From contig NZ_JAYEEQ010000008.1 in NCBI RefSeq assembly GCF_034651555.1, forward strand, positions 62,001 through 126,000: a DNA stretch of 64,000 nt, written 5' to 3'. This document shows, piece after piece, positions 52,724 to 63,349 of the stretch; position 1 is the first letter of the stretch, and every line of letters starts with the position of its first letter. A model generated the notes under the pieces. The model did no database searches and was not told the origin of the DNA. It saw only the letters and a list, made by a program, of their open reading frames with translations. The stretch comes from Aurantibrevibacter litoralis (GTDB lineage: Bacteria; Bacteroidota; Bacteroidia; Flavobacteriales; Flavobacteriaceae). A program made the position numbers and the translations under genes.

Positions 52724-55700
52724 ATGATGAAAATCAAAATTACATTTTTCGCATTGTTACTGCTGACGATGCACAACGTACTTTCGCAAAATAGCACAGT
52801 AACGGGTGTTGTTTCAGACGAAACAGGAGCTCCTTTGCCCGGAGCATCCATTCAGGTTTCCGGTACCAGTAATGGTACACAAACAGACTTCGACGGTAAC
52901 TACACTTTAAGTAATGTTCCGTCCAATGCAACACTAGTGTATAGTTATATTGGGTTTGTCACCCAACGCGTTGCACTTAATGGAAGAACCACGGTAAACA
53001 TCTCTTTAGAAGAAGACCTTCAAAAGCTCGATGAAGTCGTTTTAATCGGATACGGAACACAACGTAAGGAAGCGGTTACGGGAGCCGTTTCTACCGTGAG
53101 CGCAGAAGCCGTAACTGCCTTACCTGTGGTTAGTTTTGCCGAGGCATTGCAAGGTAGGGCATCGGGCGTTCAAGTAACCAACTCCGGAGGTCCAGGTACC
53201 GATCCTATCGTCCAAATTAGAGGTATAGGATCGATTAGTTTTGCCTCTAGTCCGTTGTACGTGGTAGATGGCTATCCTGTAGGAGGTCTTACCGATTTTG
53301 ATAATAACGATATTGAATCTATGACCATTTTAAAGGATGCGAGTGCAGCGGCCATCTATGGATCGCGTGCTGCGAACGGAGTCATTTTAGTGACTACCAA
53401 AAGAGGTAGAACTACGGGCGATGTTAAATTTACGTATCGTGGGTTTACAGGTTTTGCTCAGGCCGCCAAAAGACTAGATCTTTTAAATAGAGAACAATAT
53501 TTACAGTTTGGTCGGGAACTTTTAGGAAATGCAGGAGCTACATTCCCATCGCGGTGGAGCCAATTAGACACCCCAATTTTTGAAGGTGCTACACAAACCT
53601 TTGCACAAACCGATACCGATTATCAAGATGAGGTTTTCGAAACCGGAATTACAACATCGCATAGCTTAAGCGTTCGGGGCGGTTCAGAAAAATCACGCGT
53701 TTTCAGTTCCTTTGGCTATTTTAGGCAAGACGGGATTATTGTAGGTACCGGATTTACCCGATACAATTTTAGGGTAAACTCCGATCACGATATTAACAAT
53801 TGGCTTACCATAGGGCAATCGTTAACCATCTCCACCAGCGAACGGCTAAATGAGGCCGAGTTGGGTGGCAGAACCCAAATTCAAAACATCATAAGAGGTA
53901 TTCCCTATATCCCAATTCGGGATCCTACGCTTCCTGGCGGTCTTAGAGCTCCGGATGGTGCCGATGGCACAGATCCTGAAAACCCATTACGCGGTGGTCT
54001 TATCGACAAAAACATCAATAGAAACGTCCGCATTTTTGGTACAGCCTATGCACAGGTTAAAATTTTCGACGGATTTAGTTACAAATTTACGGCAGGAATC
54101 GATTGGAATAATTTTAGAAACTTACAATTACAACCCATTTATTTTGATGGTTTTGCGGGAAGAAATGAGAACATCACCATAGACAACCAAAGCACATCTA
54201 CAGGAAATTACTTCTCTAACCAACTTAGCTACGAAAAGCAATGGGGAGAGCATAAATTAGATGTGATTGCGGTAGCGGAAGAGCAAGACTTTTTCCAGAA
54301 TACCATTACGGGTCAAGGGCGACGGCTTAGCAACGATCTGAATGTACTTTCCGGTACGCAAGCCCAAACCGTGCAGGGTACCGAAGGTGAGAACCAAATA
54401 TTTTCTTTCCTAGGAAGGGTAAATTATGATTTTGGAGGGAAATACCTTCTTAGTGCCAGTCTAAGACGCGATGGATCATCTAAATTTTCTGAGGATAACA
54501 AATGGCGCACATTTCCCGGTATCTCAGCGGGTTGGAATATAGCACAAGAATCGTTTATGGATGGTTTTGAAAATCTTTCTGAACTTAAGTTAAGAGGAAG
54601 TTGGGGCAAGATAGGTTTTGAAGGTATAGGCAACTTCGAAAGTCAGGCCGGTATATCTACCAACACCAACGCCATTATCGACAATCAAGAAGTTCAAGGC
54701 GCCTTCTTTAACCGTTTGGCCAATTCGGAATTGGAGTGGGAAATTACTAAAATGACCAACATTGGTCTTGATTTAGGGCTGTATCAAAACAGGTGGCAAT
54801 TCACCGCAGAGTGGTATGAAAGAAACACCGATAATCTTATTTTAGCCGTACCCTTACCTCCGTCATTAGGATTTTCAGGGTCTACCATAGCCAATGTGGG
54901 TGGAATGGAAAACTGGGGACTCGATTTTTCTACCTCCTATTTTTCAAAACCGGGTACTGATTTTCAATGGAACGTATCGGCCAATTTAAGTTTAAACCGA
55001 AATGAAGTTACTGCGCTGGCTACAGACAGCGGCACTATTTTTGCTGGAAACAATGCGGACACCGGAGGTTTTGATATCACCCGTACCGCTGTTGGAGATC
55101 CCATTCAATCTTTCTTTGGTTGGCGTATAGATGGTATTTTCCAAAGTCAGGAACAAATTGCACAATTTAATGCCTTAGATGGAGATGCTAATACTCCCTA
55201 CCAAGCCAATGCGGCACCGGGAGATTTAATTTTTAGAGATTTGGATGGAAGTGGTAGCATTGATGCCGACGATCGAGAGGTTATTGGGAGTTTTATCCCC
55301 GATTTTACCTATGGCTTAAATTTTGACGCCAGCTATAAAAACTTTTCGTTAAGCTTATATATTTATGGTAATCAAGGAAATGATGTGTATAATGCCACTA
55401 AGGTATTTACAGAAGGTGGCTTACGGCTTTTTAATCATGGCACAAACGTTCTTAATGCGTGGACGCCTACCAATACGAATACAAATGTACCAAGAATGAT
55501 CAATGGAGATCCAAATCAAAACACCAGAACCTCAGATCGATTTGTGGAAGATGCGTCATTTTTACGTCTTCAAAGTTTAAGAGTGGGGTATACTATTCCT
55601 AAAGATTGGTTATCACGAAGTATTCCTGGCGTAGAAAACATGAACTTTTATGTATCTGGAAACAACTTGTTTACCATAACTGGTTATGACGGTTTCGATC

Positions 55701-55804
55701 CTGAAATAGGAGCTCGGAACAACAACCTCAATATACAGGGTATCGATTTTGGGCAATATCCAAGAGCCCCAACCATATTAATGGGGGTTGAGGTAGGTTT
55801 TTAA
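52724..55804 (+). CDS. susC: SusC/RagA-like TonB-dependent outer-membrane transporter
   Basis: The protein has about 1026 residues when started at ATG 52724 (MMKIKITFFALLLL, signal peptide ending VLSQ). The order is a carboxypeptidase-D-like domain (TVTGVVSDETGAPLPGASI), a TonB-box/plug region (EVVLIGYGTQRKEAVTGAV, then ALQGRASGVQVTNSGGPG and VRIRG-like VQIRGIGSI), and a 22-strand barrel ending in VEVGF. SusC proteins import oligosaccharides or other large nutrients with a SusD lid. The susD gene follows by 30 bp. The nutrient is not readable from the sequence. Confidence 0.93.
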   Translation: MMKIKITFFALLLLTMHNVLSQNSTVTGVVSDETGAPLPGASIQVSGTSNGTQTDFDGNYTLSNVPSNATLVYSYIGFVTQRVALNGRTTVNISLEEDLQKLDEVVLIGYGTQRKEAVTGAVSTVSAEAVTALPVVSFAEALQGRASGVQVTNSGGPGTDPIVQIRGIGSISFASSPLYVVDGYPVGGLTDFDNNDIESMTILKDASAAAIYGSRAANGVILVTTKRGRTTGDVKFTYRGFTGFAQAAKRLDLLNREQYLQFGRELLGNAGATFPSRWSQLDTPIFEGATQTFAQTDTDYQDEVFETGITTSHSLSVRGGSEKSRVFSSFGYFRQDGIIVGTGFTRYNFRVNSDHDINNWLTIGQSLTISTSERLNEAELGGRTQIQNIIRGIPYIPIRDPTLPGGLRAPDGADGTDPENPLRGGLIDKNINRNVRIFGTAYAQVKIFDGFSYKFTAGIDWNNFRNLQLQPIYFDGFAGRNENITIDNQSTSTGNYFSNQLSYEKQWGEHKLDVIAVAEEQDFFQNTITGQGRRLSNDLNVLSGTQAQTVQGTEGENQIFSFLGRVNYDFGGKYLLSASLRRDGSSKFSEDNKWRTFPGISAGWNIAQESFMDGFENLSELKLRGSWGKIGFEGIGNFESQAGISTNTNAIIDNQEVQGAFFNRLANSELEWEITKMTNIGLDLGLYQNRWQFTAEWYERNTDNLILAVPLPPSLGFSGSTIANVGGMENWGLDFSTSYFSKPGTDFQWNVSANLSLNRNEVTALATDSGTIFAGNNADTGGFDITRTAVGDPIQSFFGWRIDGIFQSQEQIAQFNALDGDANTPYQANAAPGDLIFRDLDGSGSIDADDREVIGSFIPDFTYGLNFDASYKNFSLSLYIYGNQGNDVYNATKVFTEGGLRLFNHGTNVLNAWTPTNTNTNVPRMINGDPNQNTRTSDRFVEDASFLRLQSLRVGYTIPKDWLSRSIPGVENMNFYVSGNNLFTITGYDGFDPEIGARNNNLNIQGIDFGQYPRAPTILMGVEVGF

Positions 55805-55834
55805 AAAATGTTATAAAAAGAAAAAATTAAAATT

Positions 55835-57370
55835 ATGAAAAATTACAAAGTTTTTGTCGCTATTCTTTCGGCGTTGCTCTTTACCCTATCCTGCGATACC
55901 GAAGAGGATTTAAGTATTATAAACCCCAACGAGGTGGTAGTAAGTACCTTTTACAAAAATGCAGATGAACTAAGAAGTGGTGTTTTTTCAATTTATGCTA
56001 CCCTTCAATCGCTACAAATGTATGCCCGTGAATACTTTTTTGTTCACGATTTACGAGGAGACGATAATAAATCGGGAGGTGGACAATTGGAAACTCCTAG
56101 AAACCAGCTCCTAATCGGCACCAACGATCCTGCCAACCCGGTTGCCACCGACGTATGGAATGGGCTTTATCGCATGATACTACGATCAAATATTGTCATA
56201 ACGCAAGGGCCATCGGTACCGGACATTAGTGAAAATCTACGTACCGCGCTTATAGCAGAAGCCAAATTTACTCGTGGTTGGGCCTACTTTGAATTGGGAA
56301 GTTTGTGGGGTGGTGCACCCATCTACACCACCTTTGCCACTTCTTTTGAAGATGGGGCACCCAAATCGTCTCAACAAGAAGTGCTAAATCAGGCCATACA
56401 GGATTTGCAAGAAGCTGCCGCCGGCTTGCCTGTAGCGTCTCAAACAGAGCAAAAAGGAAGATTTTCAAAAGGATCTGCCTTGGCCATGTTAGGACGTGTG
56501 TATATGTTCATCGGCGATTATGCCAATGCTAAAACTGTTTTTGACCAAGTGGTAGATTCTGGGGAATACGCCCTTGTTGCAGAATATGACGATAATTTCC
56601 AAGAAGAAAACGAATACAATGAAGAATCTATTGTAGAGATAGGTTATGCCGATATCGGCGGTTTCAATTGGGATGGTACCGGAGACGGCGTAGGAAACGA
56701 ACACTCTGTAAGAACGCAAGAATATTCTGCCGTGGGGTGGCGAAATTTAATTCCTTCAGAAGGTCTTTTAAACGAATTTGAACGCACCCTAAAAGGAGAT
56801 GCTAAGAATGACCCGCGTTTTGAAAAAAGCTTTTATACCCTAGGTGATACTTTTAATAACGGACAATCAATTTTAGAAGATGTGCAAGGCGAAGAAACCA
56901 CTTTTGAAGGAGTTACCACTAAGATTAGCTGGCGGAAATACTCTTTAATGTATAAGGTAGATCCGGGCGGCTTTCTTACCGGAGGTATTAATATGCGCGT
57001 TATTCGCTATGCCGAGGTTTTACTGAATTTAGCCGAGAGCGAACTTGAATTGGGCAATACGGCAAGAGCCATTGAATTGCTAAACCAAGTACGAAGTAGA
57101 CCAAGTGTAGCCATGCCTCCGTATCCTACCGCTTCCTTTCCGGTGAGTAATAGCACCGAAATTATGGAAGCCATTATCCACGAAAAGAGAGTAGAATTAA
57201 GTTCTGAGCAAATTCGAAATAGAGACATTTTACGTTGGAGAAAAGAAGGAAAACTTGCTGTAGACCCCATTGCGCATTTCGTGCCAAGACTAGAGTTACT
57301 GCCCATTCCGCAGAGCGAGCTCGATAATAATGCACAAATGTCTCAAGCAGATCAAAATCCGGGTTATTAA
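55835..57370 (+). CDS. susD: SusD/RagB-like nutrient-binding lipoprotein
   Basis: The 511-residue surface lipoprotein has its lipobox at LFTLSC (cysteine about 20). The N-terminal SusD region shows NPNEVVVSTFYKNADELRSG. The TPR-like centre has AKFTRGWAYFELGSLWGGAPI. The C-terminal RagB/SusD end has LRWRKEGKL and LLPIPQSELDNN. It acts as the hinged lid and ligand binder of the upstream SusC. It is complete, unlike the remnant at 15911-16528. A strong terminator follows before the VCBS gene. Confidence 0.93.
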   Translation: MKNYKVFVAILSALLFTLSCDTEEDLSIINPNEVVVSTFYKNADELRSGVFSIYATLQSLQMYAREYFFVHDLRGDDNKSGGGQLETPRNQLLIGTNDPANPVATDVWNGLYRMILRSNIVITQGPSVPDISENLRTALIAEAKFTRGWAYFELGSLWGGAPIYTTFATSFEDGAPKSSQQEVLNQAIQDLQEAAAGLPVASQTEQKGRFSKGSALAMLGRVYMFIGDYANAKTVFDQVVDSGEYALVAEYDDNFQEENEYNEESIVEIGYADIGGFNWDGTGDGVGNEHSVRTQEYSAVGWRNLIPSEGLLNEFERTLKGDAKNDPRFEKSFYTLGDTFNNGQSILEDVQGEETTFEGVTTKISWRKYSLMYKVDPGGFLTGGINMRVIRYAEVLLNLAESELELGNTARAIELLNQVRSRPSVAMPPYPTASFPVSNSTEIMEAIIHEKRVELSSEQIRNRDILRWRKEGKLAVDPIAHFVPRLELLPIPQSELDNNAQMSQADQNPGY

Positions 57371-57412
57371 ACAAAATTTGAGTTAGTTAGTAGTTCTGAG
57401 TTAGTTGTAAGC

Positions 57413-57448
57413 GATGCCAAAATCCTAGGATTTTGGCATCAATTTTTT
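57413..57448 (+). terminator. Strong Rho-independent terminator after susD
   Basis: A perfect 28-bp palindrome (gatgccaaaatcct joined to its complement, 57413-57440) is followed by aatttttt. It separates susCD from the downstream VCBS gene, either ending transcription or lowering read-through. Confidence 0.88.
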
Positions 57449-57481
57449 CTTTACATCCATAATTTTTAGGTATATTTAACC

Positions 57482-60400
57482 ATGTTTCGAAGTATTGCGT
57501 TTATAGTGGTTTTGGTACTTGCAGGGTGTGCCAAACAGGAGCCAAAAAGCCCCGTATTCGCTAAAATTTCTTCAGCTACATCGGGCTTAGATTTCAGTAA
57601 TACCATTACAGAGACTGATGTACTCAATATTTTAGATTATGAATACCTCTATAACGGAGGCGGTGTAGGTATTGGCGATTTCAATTCAGATGGCTTACCC
57701 GATCTCTGTTTTAGCGGTAATATGGTACCCAGCCGTATTTATATAAATCTAGGAAATTTAAAATTTAAGGATATTACCGAATCGTCTGGATTTATAACAG
57801 ACAAATGGTGTACCGGTATCTCTATTGTAGATATCAATAACGACGGAAAACCTGATATTTATGTATCCACAGCGCATGATCTTGCCTTAGGAGATTCCGA
57901 GAATTATTTTTTTATCAATAAAACGGATGCCAATGGCCAGGTGAAATTTGAAAATTTAGCCAAAGAAATGAATCTGGCTGCTACTTCGTATACCATGCAA
58001 GCCGTTTGGTTAGATTTTGACCAGGATGGTCTTCTCGATGTGTTTTTGGCCAATAATTCAAAAGAAGCGTACCCTAAAAATAATCCCTTTGGACAGCGCA
58101 AAGACGGTCGTGGAAAAAGTACAGATCGGTTGTACCGCAATAAAGGGTTAAATGCCAATGGTATTCCTGAATTTGAAGATGTTTCCGCAGCGGCTGGAAT
58201 CGCTATTGAAGGTTGGAGTTTAGGGGTAACCGTAGTAGACCTCAACAACGATCAGTTTCCGGACATCTATGTAGCCAATGATTTTATGTCCAATGACTTA
58301 CTGTACATTAATAATCGGGACGGTACTTTTACGAATAAAATTACTCAATATTTCAAACACCAAAGTCATAACAGTATGGGGGTAGATGTTGCAGATATTA
58401 ACAATGATGCAATGTTAGATTTTTTGGTGTTGGATATGCTTCCCGAGGATAACCTTCGAAAAAAAACGATGTTCTCGGATATTCCCTTTGATCGTTTTAA
58501 ATCGTCGCTTAATGTAGGCTATCAACCGCAATTTGTTCGCAATGTACTTCAAATAAATACCTCCTCAGGATTTAGCGATTTAGGTTACTTTTCCGGAGTC
58601 GCTGCGACCGATTGGAGTTGGTCTCCGCTAATTGCTGATTTTGATAATAACGGGCTACGCGATATCTACATTACTAACGGCTATAAAAAAGACATTACCG
58701 ATATGGATTTTGTTGATTTTAACAATGCCAATAGCTTTTATGGTTCCCCGGAAGAAAAAAGGAACCAATTGGTAGCACAATTGCAACAAATGGAAGGCGT
58801 TAAGAAGTCTAATTTTTATTTTAAGAATATCGGAGAAAATCGATTTCTGAATAGCACGGAAACTATGGGGCTTAGCTATCCCTCCTACTCCAATGGTGCC
58901 GTTTATGCCGATTTGGATGTAGACGGCGACCTAGATCTTATCATCAATAATATAGATAATGAAGTACTTTTATTTGAAAACCAAACAACAAGCCTTAACC
59001 CTAAGGCAAATTACCTAAGAGTATCTTTTGAACCCAATGCAAACAGCCTTGGAGCCAAAGTATGTGTGTATGCGCAAACAGAGACCCTATATGCAGAATT
59101 TTATCCTCAAAGAGGATATTTGTCTTCTGTAGAGCCCGTATTACATTTTGGCCTCGGCAGCAAATCCCAAATAGACTCGGTACATATTGTATGGCCGGAT
59201 ACTACCGAGAATTGGCTCTACGATTTAGCTATAAATGAAACCATCGATCCTGTAAAAAGTGGGAACATATTCAAAAAAAACGATAAAACAGCGCCAGGTA
59301 CCACCTATTTTGAAACTATTGAGTCCTCTCAAAAAATACCCTATGTACATACAGAAAGTAGTTTCGACGACTTTAAACGATGGCCGCTATTTTTTAGAGG
59401 GTACAGCCGACCCGGTCCCGTTTTAATTTCGGGTGACATCAACGGAGATCAACTAGAGGATATTTTTATAGCGGGTACCGCCAATAATGACGGACTATTT
59501 TACGTCCAAAAGAAAGACGGTACTTTTGAAGAAAAAGGATTAGCATCGGTTGGTCTTGCACAACAAGCCGAAACTTCCGCAGCAATGTTGTTTGATGCGG
59601 ATGGGGATGGAGATTTAGATTTGTATTGTGCCAACGGAAGTTCAGAGTACTATGCCAATCGCGCCTTATACCAAGACAACCTATACCTTAATGATGGTCA
59701 AGGCAATTTTTACTATAGTCCCAAAAGTTTACCGGAAATTACCTTTCCTACCCATACGGTAGTCCCCATAGATATTGACAACGACGGCGATCTTGATTTA
59801 TTTGTAGGGGGAAGGTTAGACCCGAACAACTATCCGTTTTCGCCAAGATCTTACCTGCTGCGAAATGATAATGGCGTCTTTACGGATGTTACCGCCTCCA
59901 TAGCCCCTGCATTGCGCAATCCCGGTATGGTCACAGATGCCGTCTCCGTAGATATAGACCAAGATGGCTGGCAAGATCTTATGATAGTTGGAGAATGGAT
60001 GCCGCTACAAATTTATTACAACAAAAAAGGTACCTTTCAATCGGAAACTAATAAAAACGGTTTAGAATTTTCTAACGGATGGTGGAATTGTATTGTAGCT
60101 ACTGATTTTGATAACGATGGCGACACCGATTTTGTGGTGGGCAATTGGGGATTAAACAACCCATTTAGTGCAAGCCCAACAGCACCTTTAACCCTATATG
60201 CCAAGGATTATGACCAGAATGGAAGCATAGAACCACTTATGACCTATATCTTAGATGATAAGGAGTATTTGATGCACCCAAAAGGCACCTTAGAAAAGCA
60301 GTTACCTTTAGTAAGACGGATAGCCAAAAGCTATAAAGCCTACGGAAGCAGCACCTTTAAACAACTGTTTTCGGAATTTGATTTTGATAAAAATGAACTA

Positions 60401-60787
60401 TTTAAAACCTATCAACTGGCATCGGTATACGTTGAAAATTTGGGCAATGGGCATTTTAAACTAAGCCCGTTACCCCATGAAAGCCAGTGGGCACCTATTT
60501 TCGATTTTGAAGTAATAGACATTAATAATGACACGAAACCCGATGTATTGGCCGTTGGAAATTATTATGGCTCCGAAGTATTAACCGGATATTATAACGC
60601 AGGAAATGGTGTAGCGCTGCTCAACGACGGGGCAGGAGAATTTAGCTTCATAAACAGTACTAAAAGCGGTTTTAGTGTTCCGGAAGAGGCTCGGAAGATC
60701 ATAAAGATAAAGCATAAAGAAACTGAAGCGTTGTTGCTGATTGGGCTTCAAAATGACAGTTTAAAAATGTATAGGAAACGTCGTTGA
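57482..60787 (+). CDS. VCBS/FG-GAP and ASPIC/UnbV repeat lipoprotein
   Basis: The 1101-residue surface lipoprotein (lipobox VLAGC, cysteine about 16) is built of calcium-binding FG-GAP/VCBS propeller repeats with DxNxDGxxD loops, such as GIGDFNSDGLPDLCF, VDINNDGKPDIYV and FDADGDGDLDLYCANG. An ASPIC/UnbV domain lies near residues 500-590 (SLGAKVCVYAQTETLY, HFGLGSKSQIDSVHIVWPD). In Bacteroidota such proteins accompany SusCD pairs and probably bind glycans at the surface. It sits behind the susCD terminator and ends 20 bp from the convergent GH43 gene. The enzymatic role is unknown. Confidence 0.88.
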   Translation: MFRSIAFIVVLVLAGCAKQEPKSPVFAKISSATSGLDFSNTITETDVLNILDYEYLYNGGGVGIGDFNSDGLPDLCFSGNMVPSRIYINLGNLKFKDITESSGFITDKWCTGISIVDINNDGKPDIYVSTAHDLALGDSENYFFINKTDANGQVKFENLAKEMNLAATSYTMQAVWLDFDQDGLLDVFLANNSKEAYPKNNPFGQRKDGRGKSTDRLYRNKGLNANGIPEFEDVSAAAGIAIEGWSLGVTVVDLNNDQFPDIYVANDFMSNDLLYINNRDGTFTNKITQYFKHQSHNSMGVDVADINNDAMLDFLVLDMLPEDNLRKKTMFSDIPFDRFKSSLNVGYQPQFVRNVLQINTSSGFSDLGYFSGVAATDWSWSPLIADFDNNGLRDIYITNGYKKDITDMDFVDFNNANSFYGSPEEKRNQLVAQLQQMEGVKKSNFYFKNIGENRFLNSTETMGLSYPSYSNGAVYADLDVDGDLDLIINNIDNEVLLFENQTTSLNPKANYLRVSFEPNANSLGAKVCVYAQTETLYAEFYPQRGYLSSVEPVLHFGLGSKSQIDSVHIVWPDTTENWLYDLAINETIDPVKSGNIFKKNDKTAPGTTYFETIESSQKIPYVHTESSFDDFKRWPLFFRGYSRPGPVLISGDINGDQLEDIFIAGTANNDGLFYVQKKDGTFEEKGLASVGLAQQAETSAAMLFDADGDGDLDLYCANGSSEYYANRALYQDNLYLNDGQGNFYYSPKSLPEITFPTHTVVPIDIDNDGDLDLFVGGRLDPNNYPFSPRSYLLRNDNGVFTDVTASIAPALRNPGMVTDAVSVDIDQDGWQDLMIVGEWMPLQIYYNKKGTFQSETNKNGLEFSNGWWNCIVATDFDNDGDTDFVVGNWGLNNPFSASPTAPLTLYAKDYDQNGSIEPLMTYILDDKEYLMHPKGTLEKQLPLVRRIAKSYKAYGSSTFKQLFSEFDFDKNELFKTYQLASVYVENLGNGHFKLSPLPHESQWAPIFDFEVIDINNDTKPDVLAVGNYYGSEVLTGYYNAGNGVALLNDGAGEFSFINSTKSGFSVPEEARKIIKIKHKETEALLLIGLQNDSLKMYRKRR

Positions 60788-60807
60788 CAAACTCGCTACT
60801 TTTAGCT

Positions 60808-61851
60808 TTAAAAACTACCGCCGTATGGGTCAATCGTCTTTATGGTACCATCCGGATTATGTTCTAGAACGGTACATTTTACCGATCTCAGATGGGTAAC
60901 CCCTTTGGACAAACTGGAATCGTGATAAAATAAATACCAGTTGCCTTGAAACTCGCAGATAGAGTGGTGCGATGTCCAACCTACCACCGGATTTAAAATT
61001 CGCCCCTGATACGTAAAAGGACCGTAAGGCGTATCTCCAATAGCATAGCAAATAAAATGTGTATCCCCTGTGGAATACGAAAAATAATATTTTCCATTGT
61101 ATTTATGTACCCAAGAGGCCTCAAAAAATCGCCTGTCATGATCTCCTGCTAAAATCAACTTTCCCTTTTCATCTAAAATTTCAATGGGTTTTGGGGTTTC
61201 GGAAAATTCTAAAAGATCCGCTGTCATTTTCGCAACATAAGGTAATAAAGCCGGCTCACTCGCTTTGGGTAGATGTGCAGTTGGGCTTTCCGGAAATGCG
61301 GGATTGAATTTACCGCCGCGCCATCGCTGCAATTGACCACCCCAAAGCCCTCCGAAATACATGTAATATGCACCATCCGAATCTTCAAAAACAGCAGGAT
61401 CAATAGAAAAACTACCCTTTATAGGTTCCGGCATTGGTGTAAAAGGTCCAGTAGGAGCAGTACCCACTGCTACCCCAATTCGAAAGATACCCTCATGATC
61501 TTTAGCCGGAAAATACAAATAATAGGTTCCCGCCTTATGCGCTGCATCCGGTGCCCACATCTGCTGTGCCGCCCATGGCACATCCTTTACATGCAAGGCC
61601 ACACCATGATCAATGGCTTTACTTTGCGGATCGTCCATAGACAGTACATGATAGTCTTCCATAGCAAAATGACTTCCTAAATCATCGAAGGCCTCCCCTG
61701 CATCAATATCATGCGACGGATAAATATAAAGTTTACCCTCGAATACATGGGCGGAAGGGTCCGCTGTAAAGATGTGGGACACTAAGGGCTGTGAAATAGC
61801 GTTGGTATTTAAAGCATCAAAATCAATATGTTCAATAGCATCTTCAGGCAT
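60808..61851 (-). CDS. Glycoside hydrolase family 43, probable intracellular beta-xylosidase/arabinofuranosidase
   Basis: The 347-residue five-bladed propeller enzyme has GH43 acid residues at the expected places: catalytic-base Asp in TADPSAHVFEGKLYIYPSHD, pKa-modulating Asp in FSIDPAVFEDSDG and acid Glu in FFEASWVHKYNGKYY. No signal peptide is visible, so it should act in the cytoplasm on imported xylo- or arabino-oligosaccharides. The upstream gene on the same strand (16 bp away) is a GPH-type transporter, followed by a GH10 xylanase, forming a xylan utilisation unit. Confidence 0.9.
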   Translation of the reverse strand: MPEDAIEHIDFDALNTNAISQPLVSHIFTADPSAHVFEGKLYIYPSHDIDAGEAFDDLGSHFAMEDYHVLSMDDPQSKAIDHGVALHVKDVPWAAQQMWAPDAAHKAGTYYLYFPAKDHEGIFRIGVAVGTAPTGPFTPMPEPIKGSFSIDPAVFEDSDGAYYMYFGGLWGGQLQRWRGGKFNPAFPESPTAHLPKASEPALLPYVAKMTADLLEFSETPKPIEILDEKGKLILAGDHDRRFFEASWVHKYNGKYYFSYSTGDTHFICYAIGDTPYGPFTYQGRILNPVVGWTSHHSICEFQGNWYLFYHDSSLSKGVTHLRSVKCTVLEHNPDGTIKTIDPYGGSF

Positions 61852-61867
61852 AATTTACGGTATACGT

Positions 61868-63325
61868 TTAGTTAGTTCTTCTTTCTTTAAGGTCGGACTC
61901 TAATTGTACTTCCATCTTTTTATTTATATGATAAAAAAGTAGTAATGCGATACCGATTAGGAAGGGAATGGACGGGTAAATACTGACCAGCATTCGCGTA
62001 CCTTGTATGGCACTTTCCGGTTGTACAAGGGGTTCTCCTACAACAGCAGCCTCTTTAGATACATAATGATATAGGCCTAATATCCAGGCCACGCAGGCAC
62101 TCCCAATACTCAACCCTCCTTTTAAGCCCACCATCATGGCCGAAAAAATAATAGCCGTAGCACGGCGATTGTTTTTCCATTCGGAGAAATCGGCCACATC
62201 GGCAATCATGGCCCATAATAAAGGGATGGTAATCCCATAAAAAAATCCATGTAAAATTTGTGATATAAAAATAAGGGCTACTGCCGTTTTTGAGAAAAAA
62301 TAAAATATGAAGATAAAAATGGTAGATAAGAACAGGGCCACTTGAAATACATCTCTTTTCCCGTATTTATCGGCAAAATATTTAGAAAACGTAATCCCTA
62401 TGATCATAAAGATGATACCGCCGGCGTTGAACAGCCCAAACCCGGCAGAAACCGGATTCTCACCAAAAAAATTTACGCCAATTTGAGATAGGAAATCTAA
62501 AAGCGGCCTCATAAATTGTGTTAGTGTTGCTTTATCGATGTAGTTCTCAAAATAATACACGTAAGAACCTCCTTTCATCGCTAAGGTTATGAATACTAAG
62601 GTGGTTACCAACAACATAATAACCCACGGTCTGTTCCGAAACAAATCGTTTAAATCTTCCTTAAGGGTCGACTTTTGCTCTTCAGTGGGTATAATACGTT
62701 CTCTGGTTGTAAAAAATGTTATCACCAACATTAGGGTGCCAATAACGGCCAACCATGTCATAACGATTTCAATACCTAAGGCTTTATTTCCATTTCCCGC
62801 AGATTCTATGATGGGCAACATAAAAACTTGAACAAAAAATTGAGCAAACATCACGGCCACAAAACGATAAGACGACAAACTGTTTCGGTCTGCCATATTT
62901 CCTGTAATAACGCCACTTAATGCAGAATAGGGCAAATTATTTGCGGCATACAGCAATAACAACAAAGTGTAGGTAACCACCGCATAAATCACCTTTCCCC
63001 TGTATTCAAAATTCGGCGTACTAAAAGCCAATAGTGCCACAACGCCCAAAGGTATGGCGGTAAACAAAATCCAAGGCCTAAATTTTCCCCATTGCGATTT
63101 GGTTCTGTCGGCCAGAGCACCAATCACGGGGTTAAACACAAAAGCGGCAACAAGCCCAACAATTAACATGATTATTGAAGCATGATTGGTCTCTAGACCA
63201 TAAATATCCGTGTAGAAATAGGCTAAATAGGTAATTAATGTTTGAAAAACTAGGTTGGCGGAAAGATCGCCTAAACTATACCCTATTTTTTCCTTAACGG
63301 TTAACATTTGTGTTTTGGTGGTCAT
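61868..63325 (-). CDS. GPH-family (glycoside-pentoside-hexuronide) MFS symporter
   Basis: The 485-residue transporter has 12 predicted helices. The GPH signatures are KIGYSLGDLSANLVFQTLI at the N-terminus and IGALADRTKSQWGKFRPWI (loop 2-3). Members import xylosides, glucuronides or other glycosides with sodium or protons. Between a GH10 xylanase and an intracellular GH43 enzyme, xylo-oligosaccharides are the likely cargo, as in xyn clusters of Prevotella. It is 24 bp downstream of the GH10 gene. Confidence 0.92.
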   Translation of the reverse strand: MTTKTQMLTVKEKIGYSLGDLSANLVFQTLITYLAYFYTDIYGLETNHASIIMLIVGLVAAFVFNPVIGALADRTKSQWGKFRPWILFTAIPLGVVALLAFSTPNFEYRGKVIYAVVTYTLLLLLYAANNLPYSALSGVITGNMADRNSLSSYRFVAVMFAQFFVQVFMLPIIESAGNGNKALGIEIVMTWLAVIGTLMLVITFFTTRERIIPTEEQKSTLKEDLNDLFRNRPWVIMLLVTTLVFITLAMKGGSYVYYFENYIDKATLTQFMRPLLDFLSQIGVNFFGENPVSAGFGLFNAGGIIFMIIGITFSKYFADKYGKRDVFQVALFLSTIFIFIFYFFSKTAVALIFISQILHGFFYGITIPLLWAMIADVADFSEWKNNRRATAIIFSAMMVGLKGGLSIGSACVAWILGLYHYVSKEAAVVGEPLVQPESAIQGTRMLVSIYPSIPFLIGIALLLFYHINKKMEVQLESDLKERRTN

Positions 63326-63349
63326 AAATTTGGAAATTGGTTGGAGGGT